Shown here: positions 1 to 10,830 of the stretch, in pieces | Numbering within the stretch: position 1 is the first letter of the stretch | How the letters are laid out: every line of letters begins with the position of its first letter | Assembly: GCA_000063505.1 (NCBI GenBank) | Contig: CT971583.1 | Location: forward strand, 248,001-312,000 | DNA from: Synechococcus sp. WH 7803 | Lineage (GTDB): Bacteria > Cyanobacteriota > Cyanobacteriia > PCC-6307 > Cyanobiaceae | Reading direction: 5' to 3' | Length of the DNA: 64,000 nt | Position numbers and translations under genes: made by a program | Notes under the pieces: generated by a model | What the model saw: the letters and a program-made list of their open reading frames with translations, nothing else | The model's database searches: none | Told to the model about the DNA's origin: nothing

Positions 1-1
1 C

Positions 2-403
2 ACCATCCTCGGGCCTGATCCAACCTTGCAGCAGCGCCTGCTTCTGCCGGGAATGGTGGGGTCGATGGCCTCCTGGTATGCGCGGGCCACGGTGTTCGTG
101 CTCCCCTCGCGCTTCGAGGGGTTCCCCAATGTGTTGTTGGAAGCGATGGCGGCCGGATGTGCCTGCGTGGCCAGCGACTGTCTCACCGGCCCTGCGGAGT
201 TGATCGAGCAGGGCGTGAACGGCGTGCTCATGCCCTGCGAAGCGTCCACCTCCGACTGGGTTTTGGCGATCGATCAGTTGCTCGGTGACGCCGCGCGCCG
301 CAGACGCCTGGCCGCTGCCGCGATGCGCGTACGTGAGCGATTCGCGCCCGAACGCCTCCGCCATGATTTTCTGGAAGCTCTGCGGCCACTGAGCGATGGA
401 TGA
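2..403 (+). CDS. Glycosyltransferase, GT4 family, C-terminal part (5' end outside window)
   Basis: The reading frame is open to the left edge, so only the C-terminal 133 residues are present. They contain the retaining-glycosyltransferase EX7E-type motif (RFEGFPNVLLEA) followed by MAAGCACVASD, which is typical of the GT-B fold donor-binding domain in GT4 enzymes such as WaaG- or capsule-type transferases. The protein probably adds a sugar to a lipid-linked or outer-membrane glycan on the cytoplasmic side of the inner membrane. It overlaps the next glycosyltransferase gene by 8 bases, so the two are co-transcribed and probably translationally coupled. Donor and acceptor cannot be deduced. An internal TTG at 26 is not the real start, because homologous sequence continues upstream of it. 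Confidence 0.85.
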   Translation, partial: TILGPDPTLQQRLLLPGMVGSMASWYARATVFVLPSRFEGFPNVLLEAMAAGCACVASDCLTGPAELIEQGVNGVLMPCEASTSDWVLAIDQLLGDAARRRRLAAAAMRVRERFAPERLRHDFLEALRPLSDG

Positions 404-1679
404 TCTCTGGGTCGTATTGCCCCACCTCGGGGCCGGCGGCGCTCAGAAGGTCGGTCTGCTGGCGGCCGAACACTTCGCCTCCCAGGGCCTGCGGGTGCGG
501 GTGTTGTCCCTGCGTCATGGACACCCGATCAAGCACGCCCTCCCCGCGGGGGTTGAGGTGTTCGATCTTGGGCCGGATGAAGCGGTCCTGCATCCCTGGC
601 TGCGCGATGTCGCCGATCGTTCTCTGCCGGCTCGGATGCGGCGCTTCAGCCTGGCGCAGGTGCTCAAAGTGCAGCGTGCCGCCTTGCGCCTGGCGATCAT
701 GGTGTGCTGGCCGTTGATCGAACGCCAGATGCATCCCCAGCGCAGCACCTGGGCGACGCGTCTGCTGATGCGGGGGATGCCCCGCCTGGCCGGGTATCGC
801 TATGCCCGCCTGCGCCAGCTGGTTCAGCAGCGCCAGCCCAGGCGCATCCTGTCCTTGCTGACCAAAACCAACGTTCTCTGCTGCGCGGCTGCCTGGGATC
901 TTCCCCTGCATCTGGTGGTGTCTGAGCGCAATGACCCGCGCCGTCAACAGCTGGAGCCGCTTTGGCGTCGGCTGCGCTCGTTGTTTTACCGCCGGGCCGA
1001 TGTGGTCACAGCCAACACCCAAGGGGTGATTGATGCGTTGCAGGAGATGGGGGCCTGGCAACGGCTCGAATTGCTGCCCAACCCCCTCCCCGCTGGGCTG
1101 GCCAGGCGGGATGTTGATCGCTCATTGGTGCGCGAGCCCATGGTGCTGGCTGTGGCCCGCTTGGTCCCGCAGAAGGGACTGGATCTGCTGTTGCAGGCCT
1201 TTGCCTCGCTGCCTGAGGCCTGCCGTTCGGGCTGGGGCGTGGTGTTGGTGGGGGATGGCCCAGAGCGGCAAGCGCTCACAGATCAGGCGCGCCAGCTGGG
1301 GATCGCCGAGGCGGTCACCTTTGCGGGCTTCCGGTCCGACCCGGTGAGCTTCATGCAACGAGCTGCGATTTTTGCCCTGCCCTCCCGCTTTGAGGGCATG
1401 CCCAACGCGTTGCTCGAGGCCATGGCCGCGGGGCTGCCCTCCGTGGTGAGTGATGCCTCACCCGGCCCATTGGAAATGGTGAGCGATGGGGTGCATGGAT
1501 GCGTCGTGCCCAATGAGGATTGGCGTGCCTTCGCGCAGGCGCTGGAGCGGTTGATGTCCGATGCGGCGCTGCGGGACCGCCTGGGTGCAGCGGCTCGGGA
1601 CACCTTGTGCTCCCTCGATTGGGCTGTTGTGGAGCCCCACTGGCGCTCGGTGCTGGCCTTGCCCGATCAGGACCCATGA
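396..1679 (+). CDS. Glycosyltransferase, GT4 family
   Basis: This is a 427-residue GT-B fold glycosyltransferase. The N-terminus has the usual GT4 acceptor-domain start (LPHLGAGGAQKV, glycine-rich, residues 8-19). The C-terminal nucleotide-sugar domain has LAVARLVPQKGLDLLL and the EX7E motif with Glu333 and Glu341. The family uses nucleotide-activated sugars with retention of configuration. The ATG at 396 lies inside the end of the upstream glycosyltransferase, and the stop overlaps the next gene's ATG by 4 bases (ATGA), so it sits in a coupled operon with two other transferases and a sulfotransferase. Its closest functional guess is assembly of LPS core or capsular glycan. The sugar specificity is not readable from sequence. 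Confidence 0.88.
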   Translation: MDDLWVVLPHLGAGGAQKVGLLAAEHFASQGLRVRVLSLRHGHPIKHALPAGVEVFDLGPDEAVLHPWLRDVADRSLPARMRRFSLAQVLKVQRAALRLAIMVCWPLIERQMHPQRSTWATRLLMRGMPRLAGYRYARLRQLVQQRQPRRILSLLTKTNVLCCAAAWDLPLHLVVSERNDPRRQQLEPLWRRLRSLFYRRADVVTANTQGVIDALQEMGAWQRLELLPNPLPAGLARRDVDRSLVREPMVLAVARLVPQKGLDLLLQAFASLPEACRSGWGVVLVGDGPERQALTDQARQLGIAEAVTFAGFRSDPVSFMQRAAIFALPSRFEGMPNALLEAMAAGLPSVVSDASPGPLEMVSDGVHGCVVPNEDWRAFAQALERLMSDAALRDRLGAAARDTLCSLDWAVVEPHWRSVLALPDQDP

Positions 1680-2824
1680 CGGCGCCATCCAGGCCTGATC
1701 GACTGTTGGTGCTGGCCCCGACACGCCGGGCTGCCAGTGAAACCTTCATTCGCGCCAATCTGGAAGGGCTTCCTTTTGCCACAACGGCGTTCTTTGGTGA
1801 TGAGCGCCCTCTGCGCAGCCCTTGGCGGCTGGTGTATGGCACCGCCATCCTGCTCAGCAAGCTGCTCACGCGCCTGCGCTGTCCGTGGCTGGCGACCTGG
1901 CCAGCCTCCTGGGTCACCTGGGCCCTCATTCACCGCTGTCGGCCCGACGCCGTGCTGGTGGAGTTCGGCTTTGAAGCGGTGCGGGTGATGGAGGCCTGTG
2001 CCTGGACCGGGGTGCCCTTGGTTGTGCACTTCCGCGGTTCCGATGCGTCCGCAAGGAATCGGCTGGGGATGTTGGAGGAGCGTTACCGGCGGCTGATGCG
2101 CATTGCCTCGGCTGTGATCGTGAAGTCCAGGCCCATGGCTGACACCTTGCTGGACCTGGGTGCTTCAGCCGATTGGTTGCTGATCAGTCCGTCCGGCGCG
2201 AACACTGCGCTGTTTGAGGGAAGCCGGCCAGCCGCTGCCGATCCGGTGTTGCTGGCTGTGGGGCGGTTCGTGGAAAAGAAAGGACCGCTGCACACGATCC
2301 GTTCCTTTGCGCAGCTGTGCCATCAGTCCACAGCTTCCACACCGAGGCTGCAGTTGTGGATGGTGGGTGAGGGGCCTCTGTTGGCAGAAGCCCAGGCGCT
2401 GGTGCAGTCTCTGGCGCTCACCCAGCAGGTGCGGCTGTTGGGCGTGCGCTCACAGGTTGAGGTTGCCGCGCTGATGCGTGAGGTGCGAGCGTTTGTGCAG
2501 CACTCCCTTGTGGCTGCAGATGGCGACAGCGAGGGCAGCCCGGTGGCCGTGATGGAAGCCCAGCTCAGTGGTCTGCCCGTGGTGGCTACCCGCCATGCCG
2601 GTATTCCCGATGTGGTGCTCGATGGGGAGAGCGGGTTTCTTGTTGATGAAGGCGATGAGACGGCGATGGCTGCGGCCATGGCCCGGGTTGTGAACGACCG
2701 GGAGTTGGCGGCCCGTCTGGGAGACTGCGGGCGACGGCGTGTGCTGGCGGGTTTCACCGTGGACCATCACCTCCGCCAGGTGTCGGAGCTGTTGCGCAAG
2801 GTGATTGAGGCCTCCCGGCGATGA
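1676..2824 (+). CDS. Glycosyltransferase, GT4 family (third of operon)
   Basis: This 382-residue protein has the late GT4 signature: LAVGRFVEKKG in the middle, then EGSPVAVMEA with Glu286 and Glu294, and GLPVVATRHAGIPD. Enzymes with this arrangement, such as colanic-acid-type WcaL/AmsK-like proteins, transfer a hexose to an exopolysaccharide repeat unit. The frame is open upstream as far as about 1520, but I chose the ATG at 1676. It overlaps the preceding stop by 4 bases, and the upstream extension lies entirely over the coding sequence of the previous gene and has no family similarity. The gene ends in an ATGA overlap with the sulfotransferase. Acceptor and donor are unknown. Confidence 0.85.
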   Translation: MTAPSRPDRLLVLAPTRRAASETFIRANLEGLPFATTAFFGDERPLRSPWRLVYGTAILLSKLLTRLRCPWLATWPASWVTWALIHRCRPDAVLVEFGFEAVRVMEACAWTGVPLVVHFRGSDASARNRLGMLEERYRRLMRIASAVIVKSRPMADTLLDLGASADWLLISPSGANTALFEGSRPAAADPVLLAVGRFVEKKGPLHTIRSFAQLCHQSTASTPRLQLWMVGEGPLLAEAQALVQSLALTQQVRLLGVRSQVEVAALMREVRAFVQHSLVAADGDSEGSPVAVMEAQLSGLPVVATRHAGIPDVVLDGESGFLVDEGDETAMAAAMARVVNDRELAARLGDCGRRRVLAGFTVDHHLRQVSELLRKVIEASRR

Positions 2825-3687
2825 CAAAGCTTCTGCTCATCCGTGGCCTTGGCCACAGCGGCACCACCATCCTCGATCTGGCCCTTGGCGCTCACCCGCA
2901 GATGGTTGGCCTGGGTGAAGCGGCGCGCATCCTGGAGCGACCTGCCCCGGCCGATGGTGATCGCGGCCCGGCTCGCTTGCGCGGGGAGTTGCGCTTCGAA
3001 CGTCGCTGCACCTGTGGGGCGGTGGCTGCTCAGTGTCCCGTCTGGGGGCCGCTCCTGGAGTGGCTGCCTGCCCATGACCACTGGTCTTTGGCGGCCAAGA
3101 TGCACCGTCTTCTCGAGGGGCTCGAGCGGGTGCGCGACCCGCAGCAGGCGCCTCCGGCCTGGGTTGTGGATTCCTACCAGGACGATTTCGTCCTCCCGTT
3201 TGTGCAGGATCCCAAGCTTGAAATCCGCATCGTGCATCTCACCCGCGACGTGCGCTCCTGGGTGCATTCCCGGGCGCGCCGCGGGCGAGAGCAGGGCCGT
3301 TGGCTGCCGGGTCTACGCCCGGCACTGCGCTGGTGCCGCACGAATGCCCACCATGATCGTCTGTTGCAGCGCGGTCCCCATCCAGTGCTGCGGGTGGGAT
3401 ACGAAGAGCTGGCGCTCGAGCCTGAAGCCACCCTCAAGCGTTTGTGCCGTTGGCTGGATCTCGACTTCTCGGAGCAGATGCTGCAGCCAGGCTCATACAG
3501 CCAAAGCCATGTGCTGTCAGGCAATCGCATGCGCTTTGACCCTGAGCGCAGTGCTGCCATTCGCTACGACAACGCCTGGATGGCAAGGCCCTCAGGGGCT
3601 GCTGAGCTGGCGCTTGCTGTGCCCTGGGTGGCTGAGCTCAATCGCCGGCTTGTTTATTCCGCAGCCGGCGACGCCCGAAAGCGATAA
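2821..3687 (+). CDS. Sulfotransferase family protein
   Basis: The 288-residue product starts with RGLGHSGTTILDLALGAHP (residues 8-26), a P-loop-like 5'-phosphosulfate-binding loop of PAPS-dependent sulfotransferases. A later stretch, VHLTRDVRSWVHSRARRGR, matches the 3'-phosphate-binding segment with its conserved arginine and serine. The family moves a sulfuryl group from PAPS to a hydroxyl or amine, often on carbohydrates. As the last gene of a coupled glycosyltransferase operon (4-base overlap with the upstream gene), it probably sulfates the glycan those enzymes make. Its 3' end overlaps the convergent membrane-protein gene by 34 bases. The acceptor is not known. Confidence 0.82.
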   Translation: MTKLLLIRGLGHSGTTILDLALGAHPQMVGLGEAARILERPAPADGDRGPARLRGELRFERRCTCGAVAAQCPVWGPLLEWLPAHDHWSLAAKMHRLLEGLERVRDPQQAPPAWVVDSYQDDFVLPFVQDPKLEIRIVHLTRDVRSWVHSRARRGREQGRWLPGLRPALRWCRTNAHHDRLLQRGPHPVLRVGYEELALEPEATLKRLCRWLDLDFSEQMLQPGSYSQSHVLSGNRMRFDPERSAAIRYDNAWMARPSGAAELALAVPWVAELNRRLVYSAAGDARKR

Positions 3688-5495
3688 ATCCGTCCGTTGC
3701 GGACGCGGTCGCTGTAGCGATACACCTCCTCGTAGTCGTTGAGGGTGTCGCCGAGGAATCCCAGCCCGCCCTTGTCGATGTTGATCAACAGATCTCCGGC
3801 TTTGGGCTGGTAGTCGGAGCCTTTGTTGATCCCATCCACAACGCTGTAGCGGCGTGTGTCGGGATCTAAGTACACCAGGCGGTCGTAATGGAAGCGGTCG
3901 AGATGGCGATTGCGGCGAAACCACGATTTGGTGAAGATCACATTCACATCGCGGCCGCTGCGTCTGGTGTCTCGGGTGATGGTTTCAATGCGCTCCACCG
4001 TTTGCAGCCAGGACGCCTGTTTGGTTTTCAGGTTGACGACGCGCTCGAGAAAGTTGTCGTCAACCTGGTGTTCTACGGCAATGAATCCTGCGCAACCAAC
4101 GACCCCTACCAAGGCTGTGGCACCAGCGCTTCCCAGGCGGCGAGAGAGCCTGGGTGCGATCCAGGCGGTCCAGGCAAAGGCCAGGTCCAGCACGGCCACC
4201 AGCTGCACCGGAAGCGCCATGTAACTGCTGCCCTCGTATCCCACCAGCACGTAAAGCGCGCCTGCGTACAGCACAGCGCCGCTGCTGAGTCCATCCAGGA
4301 GCTGGATGGATCCTCCATGCCGTAGCAGGGTGCTGATGCGGATTCCTAGGTAGGCGAGGGGAATCCACAGGCGAGGATCCGAGGAGAGCTGGTAGATGTC
4401 GTTGGAGCTGTAAGCCGTTTTGCCGTGGTACAGGCTTGGCAGGTAACTGAGGTAGACGTACGCCAGAACGACCACGACGAGCAAGCTGCTGATCCAGAGT
4501 TCGAGCTGATACGAGCGCAACCAGCGACCGATCCAGGCCATCCGCGTCGGCCGCTGCAGCGCGGCCAGCGTTAGGGCTGGTCGTCCCTCAATCCGTCCAG
4601 CTGCTCCAGCGATCAGCGTGACCAGCGCTGGTGTGACAAACAGCAGCACGGCGATCTCCTTGAAAAAGAGCCCGATCAGGGCCCAGATCAAGGTGAGTGC
4701 CTGGCTGCGCCGATCGCCGCTTTGCAGCGCATCGAAGTAACAAACGCTGAAGGCCATCAGGCACAGGGTGAGCATGCGCTCGGCGTAGATCAGCTGAAAG
4801 AAGGCAAAGCCGGTGGATGGTGCCGAGAGCAGCAGCAGGCTGATCAGCAGCAGCAGAGCCTTGGCTGGAGGCCCCGGGCTCAGGCGCCGGATCAGGCGAT
4901 GGGCCAAGACCACGATGGCGAGCAGTTCAGCGGCGCTCACCAGCATCCAGACCTTCACGTAGGCCGTGAACCAGCTCAGAACATGCAGATCCTGGTGGGC
5001 CAGGGGGAAGAAGCGGTAGTCGTTGCGCAGCATCGTTTCCGAGATGAACTCGTAGCGGACGCTGAAGTTGTCGAGCAGTTTGTGGTCGATGATGCCGTCG
5101 TACCAGCCCACCAGCTCGGGAAACAACCAGTGGGTGCCGTTGACCATCGCCACGGTGTAGGCGATGAACAGCAGCAGCACGATCGGGTGCTCGCGAGCGA
5201 AGCTCAGCAGTTGCCGATGCCACGGTTTGCCTGTGGGTTGCTGCTGGGGGTCACGGCGGCTGAACCAGAGCAACCCCACAACCGCCAAGCCCAGCAGGAT
5301 GAGCCACAGATCGTGGGATGTGCGGTTGTAGTGGTAAAGGAGGTCTCGGCCTTCGCTGCTGCGCGGGGAAGGCAGGGAGTTCAACGACCGCAGCAGCCAC
5401 AACCAGGCCACCAGGGCTGCGGCGCCCAGGGCACTGCAGAGACCAACCATCCAGGCCCACCGCTGACGACGCCGTTGAACGAGGCTCTGAAACAT
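3654..5495 (-). CDS. Multi-pass membrane protein, unknown function; paralog of the neighbour at 5508-7121
   Basis: The 613-residue product has many hydrophobic segments through about residue 480, then a soluble C-terminal tail of about 100 residues (VIFTKSWF, then YSVVDGINKGSDYQPKAGD). It is clearly homologous to the adjacent gene: both share a block with NGTHW/HGTNW, FISETM/FIAETM, RFFPLAHQDLH, LSWFTAYVKVWML and the same tail layout. The order of membrane helices with a conserved polar loop (HQDLH) after the early helices is reminiscent of GT-C glycosyltransferases, but I see no diagnostic motif. It lies 12 bases downstream of its paralog and in the same transcription unit as kdsA, which suggests a role in a KDO-linked surface glycan. 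I do not recognise the family. Confidence 0.75.
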   Translation of the reverse strand: MFQSLVQRRRQRWAWMVGLCSALGAAALVAWLWLLRSLNSLPSPRSSEGRDLLYHYNRTSHDLWLILLGLAVVGLLWFSRRDPQQQPTGKPWHRQLLSFAREHPIVLLLFIAYTVAMVNGTHWLFPELVGWYDGIIDHKLLDNFSVRYEFISETMLRNDYRFFPLAHQDLHVLSWFTAYVKVWMLVSAAELLAIVVLAHRLIRRLSPGPPAKALLLLISLLLLSAPSTGFAFFQLIYAERMLTLCLMAFSVCYFDALQSGDRRSQALTLIWALIGLFFKEIAVLLFVTPALVTLIAGAAGRIEGRPALTLAALQRPTRMAWIGRWLRSYQLELWISSLLVVVVLAYVYLSYLPSLYHGKTAYSSNDIYQLSSDPRLWIPLAYLGIRISTLLRHGGSIQLLDGLSSGAVLYAGALYVLVGYEGSSYMALPVQLVAVLDLAFAWTAWIAPRLSRRLGSAGATALVGVVGCAGFIAVEHQVDDNFLERVVNLKTKQASWLQTVERIETITRDTRRSGRDVNVIFTKSWFRRNRHLDRFHYDRLVYLDPDTRRYSVVDGINKGSDYQPKAGDLLINIDKGGLGFLGDTLNDYEEVYRYSDRVRNGRIYRFRASPAAE

Positions 5496-5507
5496 GATGT
5501 GCGCTCT

Positions 5508-7993
<2,486 letters not shown>

Positions 7994-8045
7994 CTAGGCC
8001 TCATGCTGGAGCGGGCCGTAATCTGCGCCCAGATCTGGCCAGCCG

Positions 8046-8762
8046 GTGACCACCCTCGCTCCGATTCCGATTTTCATCGGTTACGACCCGCGCGAGCGGG
8101 CTGCCACCAATGTGCTGATCGACAGCCTCTACCAGCACAGCTCATCGCCGCTGGCGATCACGCCCCTGGTGACCCCCCAGCTGGAGGCGCAGGGGCTGTA
8201 CCGGCGCCAGCGGGACCCGAAACAGAGCACAGCCTTTTCCTTCACCCGCTTCCTGGTGCCCTATCTGATGGGATACGAGGGCTGGGCGGTGTTCATGGAC
8301 TGCGACATGCTCTGCCGTGGAGATATCAAGCAGCTCTGGGATCAGCGGGATGACCGCTACGGGGCGATGTGTGTGCAGCACGAGCACGTGCCCGGTGAAA
8401 CGGTGAAATTTCTGGGTGAAGTGCAAAGCGCTTACCCCAAGAAAAACTGGAGTTCGTTGATGCTGCTCAACTGCAGCCGTTGCACCAAGCTCAGCGTGGA
8501 TTATGTGAACACGGCCAGCGGCTTGGAGCTGCACCGCTTCCACTGGCTGGAGGGCGACCACGAGATTGGCGCTCTGGATGGCGGTTGGAACCATCTGGTG
8601 GATGTGCAGGCGCCACCAACGGCGGCGGCCCAGGAGGGTGGACCGCGCCTGCTGCACTGGACCCTCGGCGGTCCCTGGTTCCGGGAGCAGCGCACGATGG
8701 GTGGGCCGCTTGCGGCGGAATGGTTTGCGGCCCGCGATGACGCCATGAAGCTCTGGGACTGA
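8046..8762 (+). CDS. GT8-like glycosyltransferase (GT-A fold)
   Basis: The 238-residue product begins with a GT-A-like segment (IPIFIGYDPRER) and has a DXD-type metal/nucleotide site, Asp85-Cys86-Asp87, inside AVFMDCDML, preceded by a hydrophobic strand. This pattern is seen in GT8-like transferases and related proteins of unknown acceptor. A later NWSSLMLLNC segment and HWTLGGPW near the C-terminus fit the family fold. Translation probably starts at a GTG (8046). The stop overlaps the kdsB ATG by one base (TGATG), which ties it to KDO metabolism. It could transfer a sugar onto a KDO-containing glycan, but that is inference from context. Confidence 0.75.
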   Translation: MTTLAPIPIFIGYDPRERAATNVLIDSLYQHSSSPLAITPLVTPQLEAQGLYRRQRDPKQSTAFSFTRFLVPYLMGYEGWAVFMDCDMLCRGDIKQLWDQRDDRYGAMCVQHEHVPGETVKFLGEVQSAYPKKNWSSLMLLNCSRCTKLSVDYVNTASGLELHRFHWLEGDHEIGALDGGWNHLVDVQAPPTAAAQEGGPRLLHWTLGGPWFREQRTMGGPLAAEWFAARDDAMKLWD

Positions 8763-9580
8763 TGGCCATGGCGATTCAGCGTTCAGTGGTGGCGGTGCCA
8801 GCCCGGCTGGCCTCCTCCCGCCTGCCCGACAAGGTGTTGGCTGACATCGGCGGTAAGCCGATGATTCAGCGGGTGCTGGAACGCTGCGCCCAGGCCGCTG
8901 GGCCTGCAGCCGTGGTGCTCTGCACGGACAGCTCTCGGCTGCAGCAGCTGGCGCAGGGGTGGGGCTTCCCGGTGCTGATGACGGCGGAGTCTTGCAGTTC
9001 CGGCAGCGAGCGCATCGCCTCGGTGGCCGACCAGCTGGTGGCGCTGGCCTGGGGTGAGCAGGCTGATGCATACGACTCGGTTCAGAGGGCGCACAGGTTG
9101 TTGTGCACGGCGGTGATCAATGTGCAGGGAGACCAGCCCTTTCTCGATCCCGCCGTGGTCACGGCGATGGTTGAGGAATTCGGGCGGCGTGAGCCGGTGC
9201 CGGCCGTGGTCACACCGATCTACCGCTTGAGCGCGGACACCATCCACAACCCGGCTGTGGTGAAGACCCTGGTGGCCCACGACGGCCGGGCGTTGTATTT
9301 CTCCCGTTCCGCGATCCCCCACGTTCGCGATGTCGATCCCGCTGACTGGCATCGCCATGCGCCGTACTGGGGCCATGTGGGCATGTACGGCTTCCGCGCC
9401 GATGTGCTGGCTCAATGGGATCAGCTGCCGGCCTCTCCCCTTGAGGATCTTGAGCGCCTGGAGCAGCTGCGCCTGATCGAAGCCGGTCACACGATCGCCA
9501 CCTTCAGCGTGGAGGGAACGTCGTTGTCGGTAGATACACCGGAGCAGCTGGAGGAGGCGCGCCGCATGGCTCGGACCTAG
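8762..9580 (+). CDS. kdsB: 3-deoxy-manno-octulosonate cytidylyltransferase (CMP-KDO synthetase)
   Basis: KdsB activates KDO with CTP to form CMP-KDO, the donor for KDO transferases. The 272-residue product has the family N-terminus VAVPARLASSRLPDKVL with the nucleotide-binding loop, the metal-site segment INVQGDQPFLDP, and downstream YFSRSAIPH and HVGMYGFR blocks. Length is slightly above the roughly 250 residues of the E. coli enzyme. Two start codons, 8762 and 8768, are possible. The first gives a one-base overlap with the upstream glycosyltransferase gene. No KDO transferase gene is present in this window, so the transferase that uses the product must lie elsewhere. Confidence 0.95.
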   Translation: MAMAIQRSVVAVPARLASSRLPDKVLADIGGKPMIQRVLERCAQAAGPAAVVLCTDSSRLQQLAQGWGFPVLMTAESCSSGSERIASVADQLVALAWGEQADAYDSVQRAHRLLCTAVINVQGDQPFLDPAVVTAMVEEFGRREPVPAVVTPIYRLSADTIHNPAVVKTLVAHDGRALYFSRSAIPHVRDVDPADWHRHAPYWGHVGMYGFRADVLAQWDQLPASPLEDLERLEQLRLIEAGHTIATFSVEGTSLSVDTPEQLEEARRMART

Positions 9581-9582
9581 CC

Positions 9583-10830
9583 ATGGGCGCGATCCCTCGC
9601 CTTGCGCTTCCGGGCATTCCCCCGGACCTGACGCCGGCCCTTGCTGAGCAGGTGCGGCTTCAGGGCCACGGTCGCTTGGCGTTGGTGGGAGGTGCCGTTC
9701 GCGATGCCCTCCGGCATCAACTCCACGGTGCCTCCTGGCAGGGGCTGCCGGACCTCGATCTGGTGCTGGAGGGATCCTGCTCCGCCGTGGCCCTTGGTTT
9801 GCAGCAACGGCTCGGCACTGAACGGGTGTCGTGGTTGCAGCTGCATGAGCGCTACGGCACGGCGGAGCTGAGGCTGGATGGCGTGCTGATCGATCTGGCT
9901 GCTGCCCGCCAGGAGTGCTATCCCGCTCCTGGGGAGAACCCTGTGGTGCAGCCAGGACCCCTCGAAGACGATCTCTGGCGCCGGGACTTCACGGTGAATG
10001 CCATGGCGTTGGTGTTGCAGGCTGATGGCAGCCAGCAGCTGCTCGATCCCCACGGCGGCCTCGCCCACCTGGCTGCACGCCAGTTGGTGCTTCTGCATGC
10101 AGCCAGCGTTGCCGATGATCCAACCCGTGTGATCCGGGCTGCCCGTTACGGCGCCCGGCTTGGATTCGAGCTGGACTCGGGATCTCTGCAGCAGCTTCAG
10201 ACCACGCTGGAGCGCTGGCCCTGGGCCTGGCGGCAAGGCGATGCTCTCGATCGGGTGCCTCCGGCCTTGGGCACGCGCCTGCGCATGGAGCTTGATCTGC
10301 TGCTGGAGCGGGAACCCTGGCCGCAGGCTCTGGCCTTGCTCCAGCACTGGTCGGCGCTGCCCCTGCTGGATCCGTTGTTGCAGAGCAAGGTCAAGCTCAG
10401 CCGCAGACTGCGGCGGGCCGCCCGCCTGCAACTGCCGTTGCTGAGTGCCTTGATCGCCGCGGCTGGGGAACCCGTCGCTCTGGCCCAGCGCCTGCAGATT
10501 CCCATCCAGCAACTGCGCTGGCTGGAGCAGCTGCAAGAGCTGCGGCAGTGGTTGGAGCAGGAGGTGTTGCCCCAGCCGTGGCGGCAGTGGGGTGCGCGGG
10601 AGTGGACGGCGCGCCTTGAACAGGCCAACTGGCCGGCGCCGGTGGTGGCGCTGGCTGCCGTGGAAGCCCCACTCTGCTGGCGTCCGTTGCTGCGTTGGTG
10701 GGGGCGCTGGCGGCATGCCACCGCCGCGGTCAGCGCCAACGACTTGATCGCCGAGGGCCTCCAACCCGGACCGCTGCTGGGGGAGGCCCTGCGTCGCTCC
10801 CGGGACCAGGTGCTGGAGGGACTGCGATGA
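9583..10830 (+). CDS. cca: tRNA nucleotidyltransferase (CCA-adding or A/CC-adding enzyme)
   Basis: The 415-residue class II nucleotidyltransferase adds all or part of the CCA end to tRNAs. Visible motifs are LALVGGAVRDAL (residues 31-42), the catalytic DLDLVLEG with its two aspartates, RRDFTVNAMAL, and the DPTRVIRAARYGARLGFELD neck-domain helix. The single tRNA in this window lacks an encoded CCA, which fits the need for this activity. Some cyanobacteria split the job between CC-adding and A-adding enzymes, and sequence reading alone does not tell which this is. It starts 2 bases after kdsB and overlaps the next gene by 4 bases, although it is a housekeeping gene surrounded by glycan genes. 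Confidence 0.9.
   Translation: MGAIPRLALPGIPPDLTPALAEQVRLQGHGRLALVGGAVRDALRHQLHGASWQGLPDLDLVLEGSCSAVALGLQQRLGTERVSWLQLHERYGTAELRLDGVLIDLAAARQECYPAPGENPVVQPGPLEDDLWRRDFTVNAMALVLQADGSQQLLDPHGGLAHLAARQLVLLHAASVADDPTRVIRAARYGARLGFELDSGSLQQLQTTLERWPWAWRQGDALDRVPPALGTRLRMELDLLLEREPWPQALALLQHWSALPLLDPLLQSKVKLSRRLRRAARLQLPLLSALIAAAGEPVALAQRLQIPIQQLRWLEQLQELRQWLEQEVLPQPWRQWGAREWTARLEQANWPAPVVALAAVEAPLCWRPLLRWWGRWRHATAAVSANDLIAEGLQPGPLLGEALRRSRDQVLEGLR

Noticed and set aside
9577-10764. Long minus-strand open frame opposite cca
   Set aside because: Its Gln- and Pro-rich composition is that of an antisense shadow, while the plus strand has all CCA-enzyme motifs.
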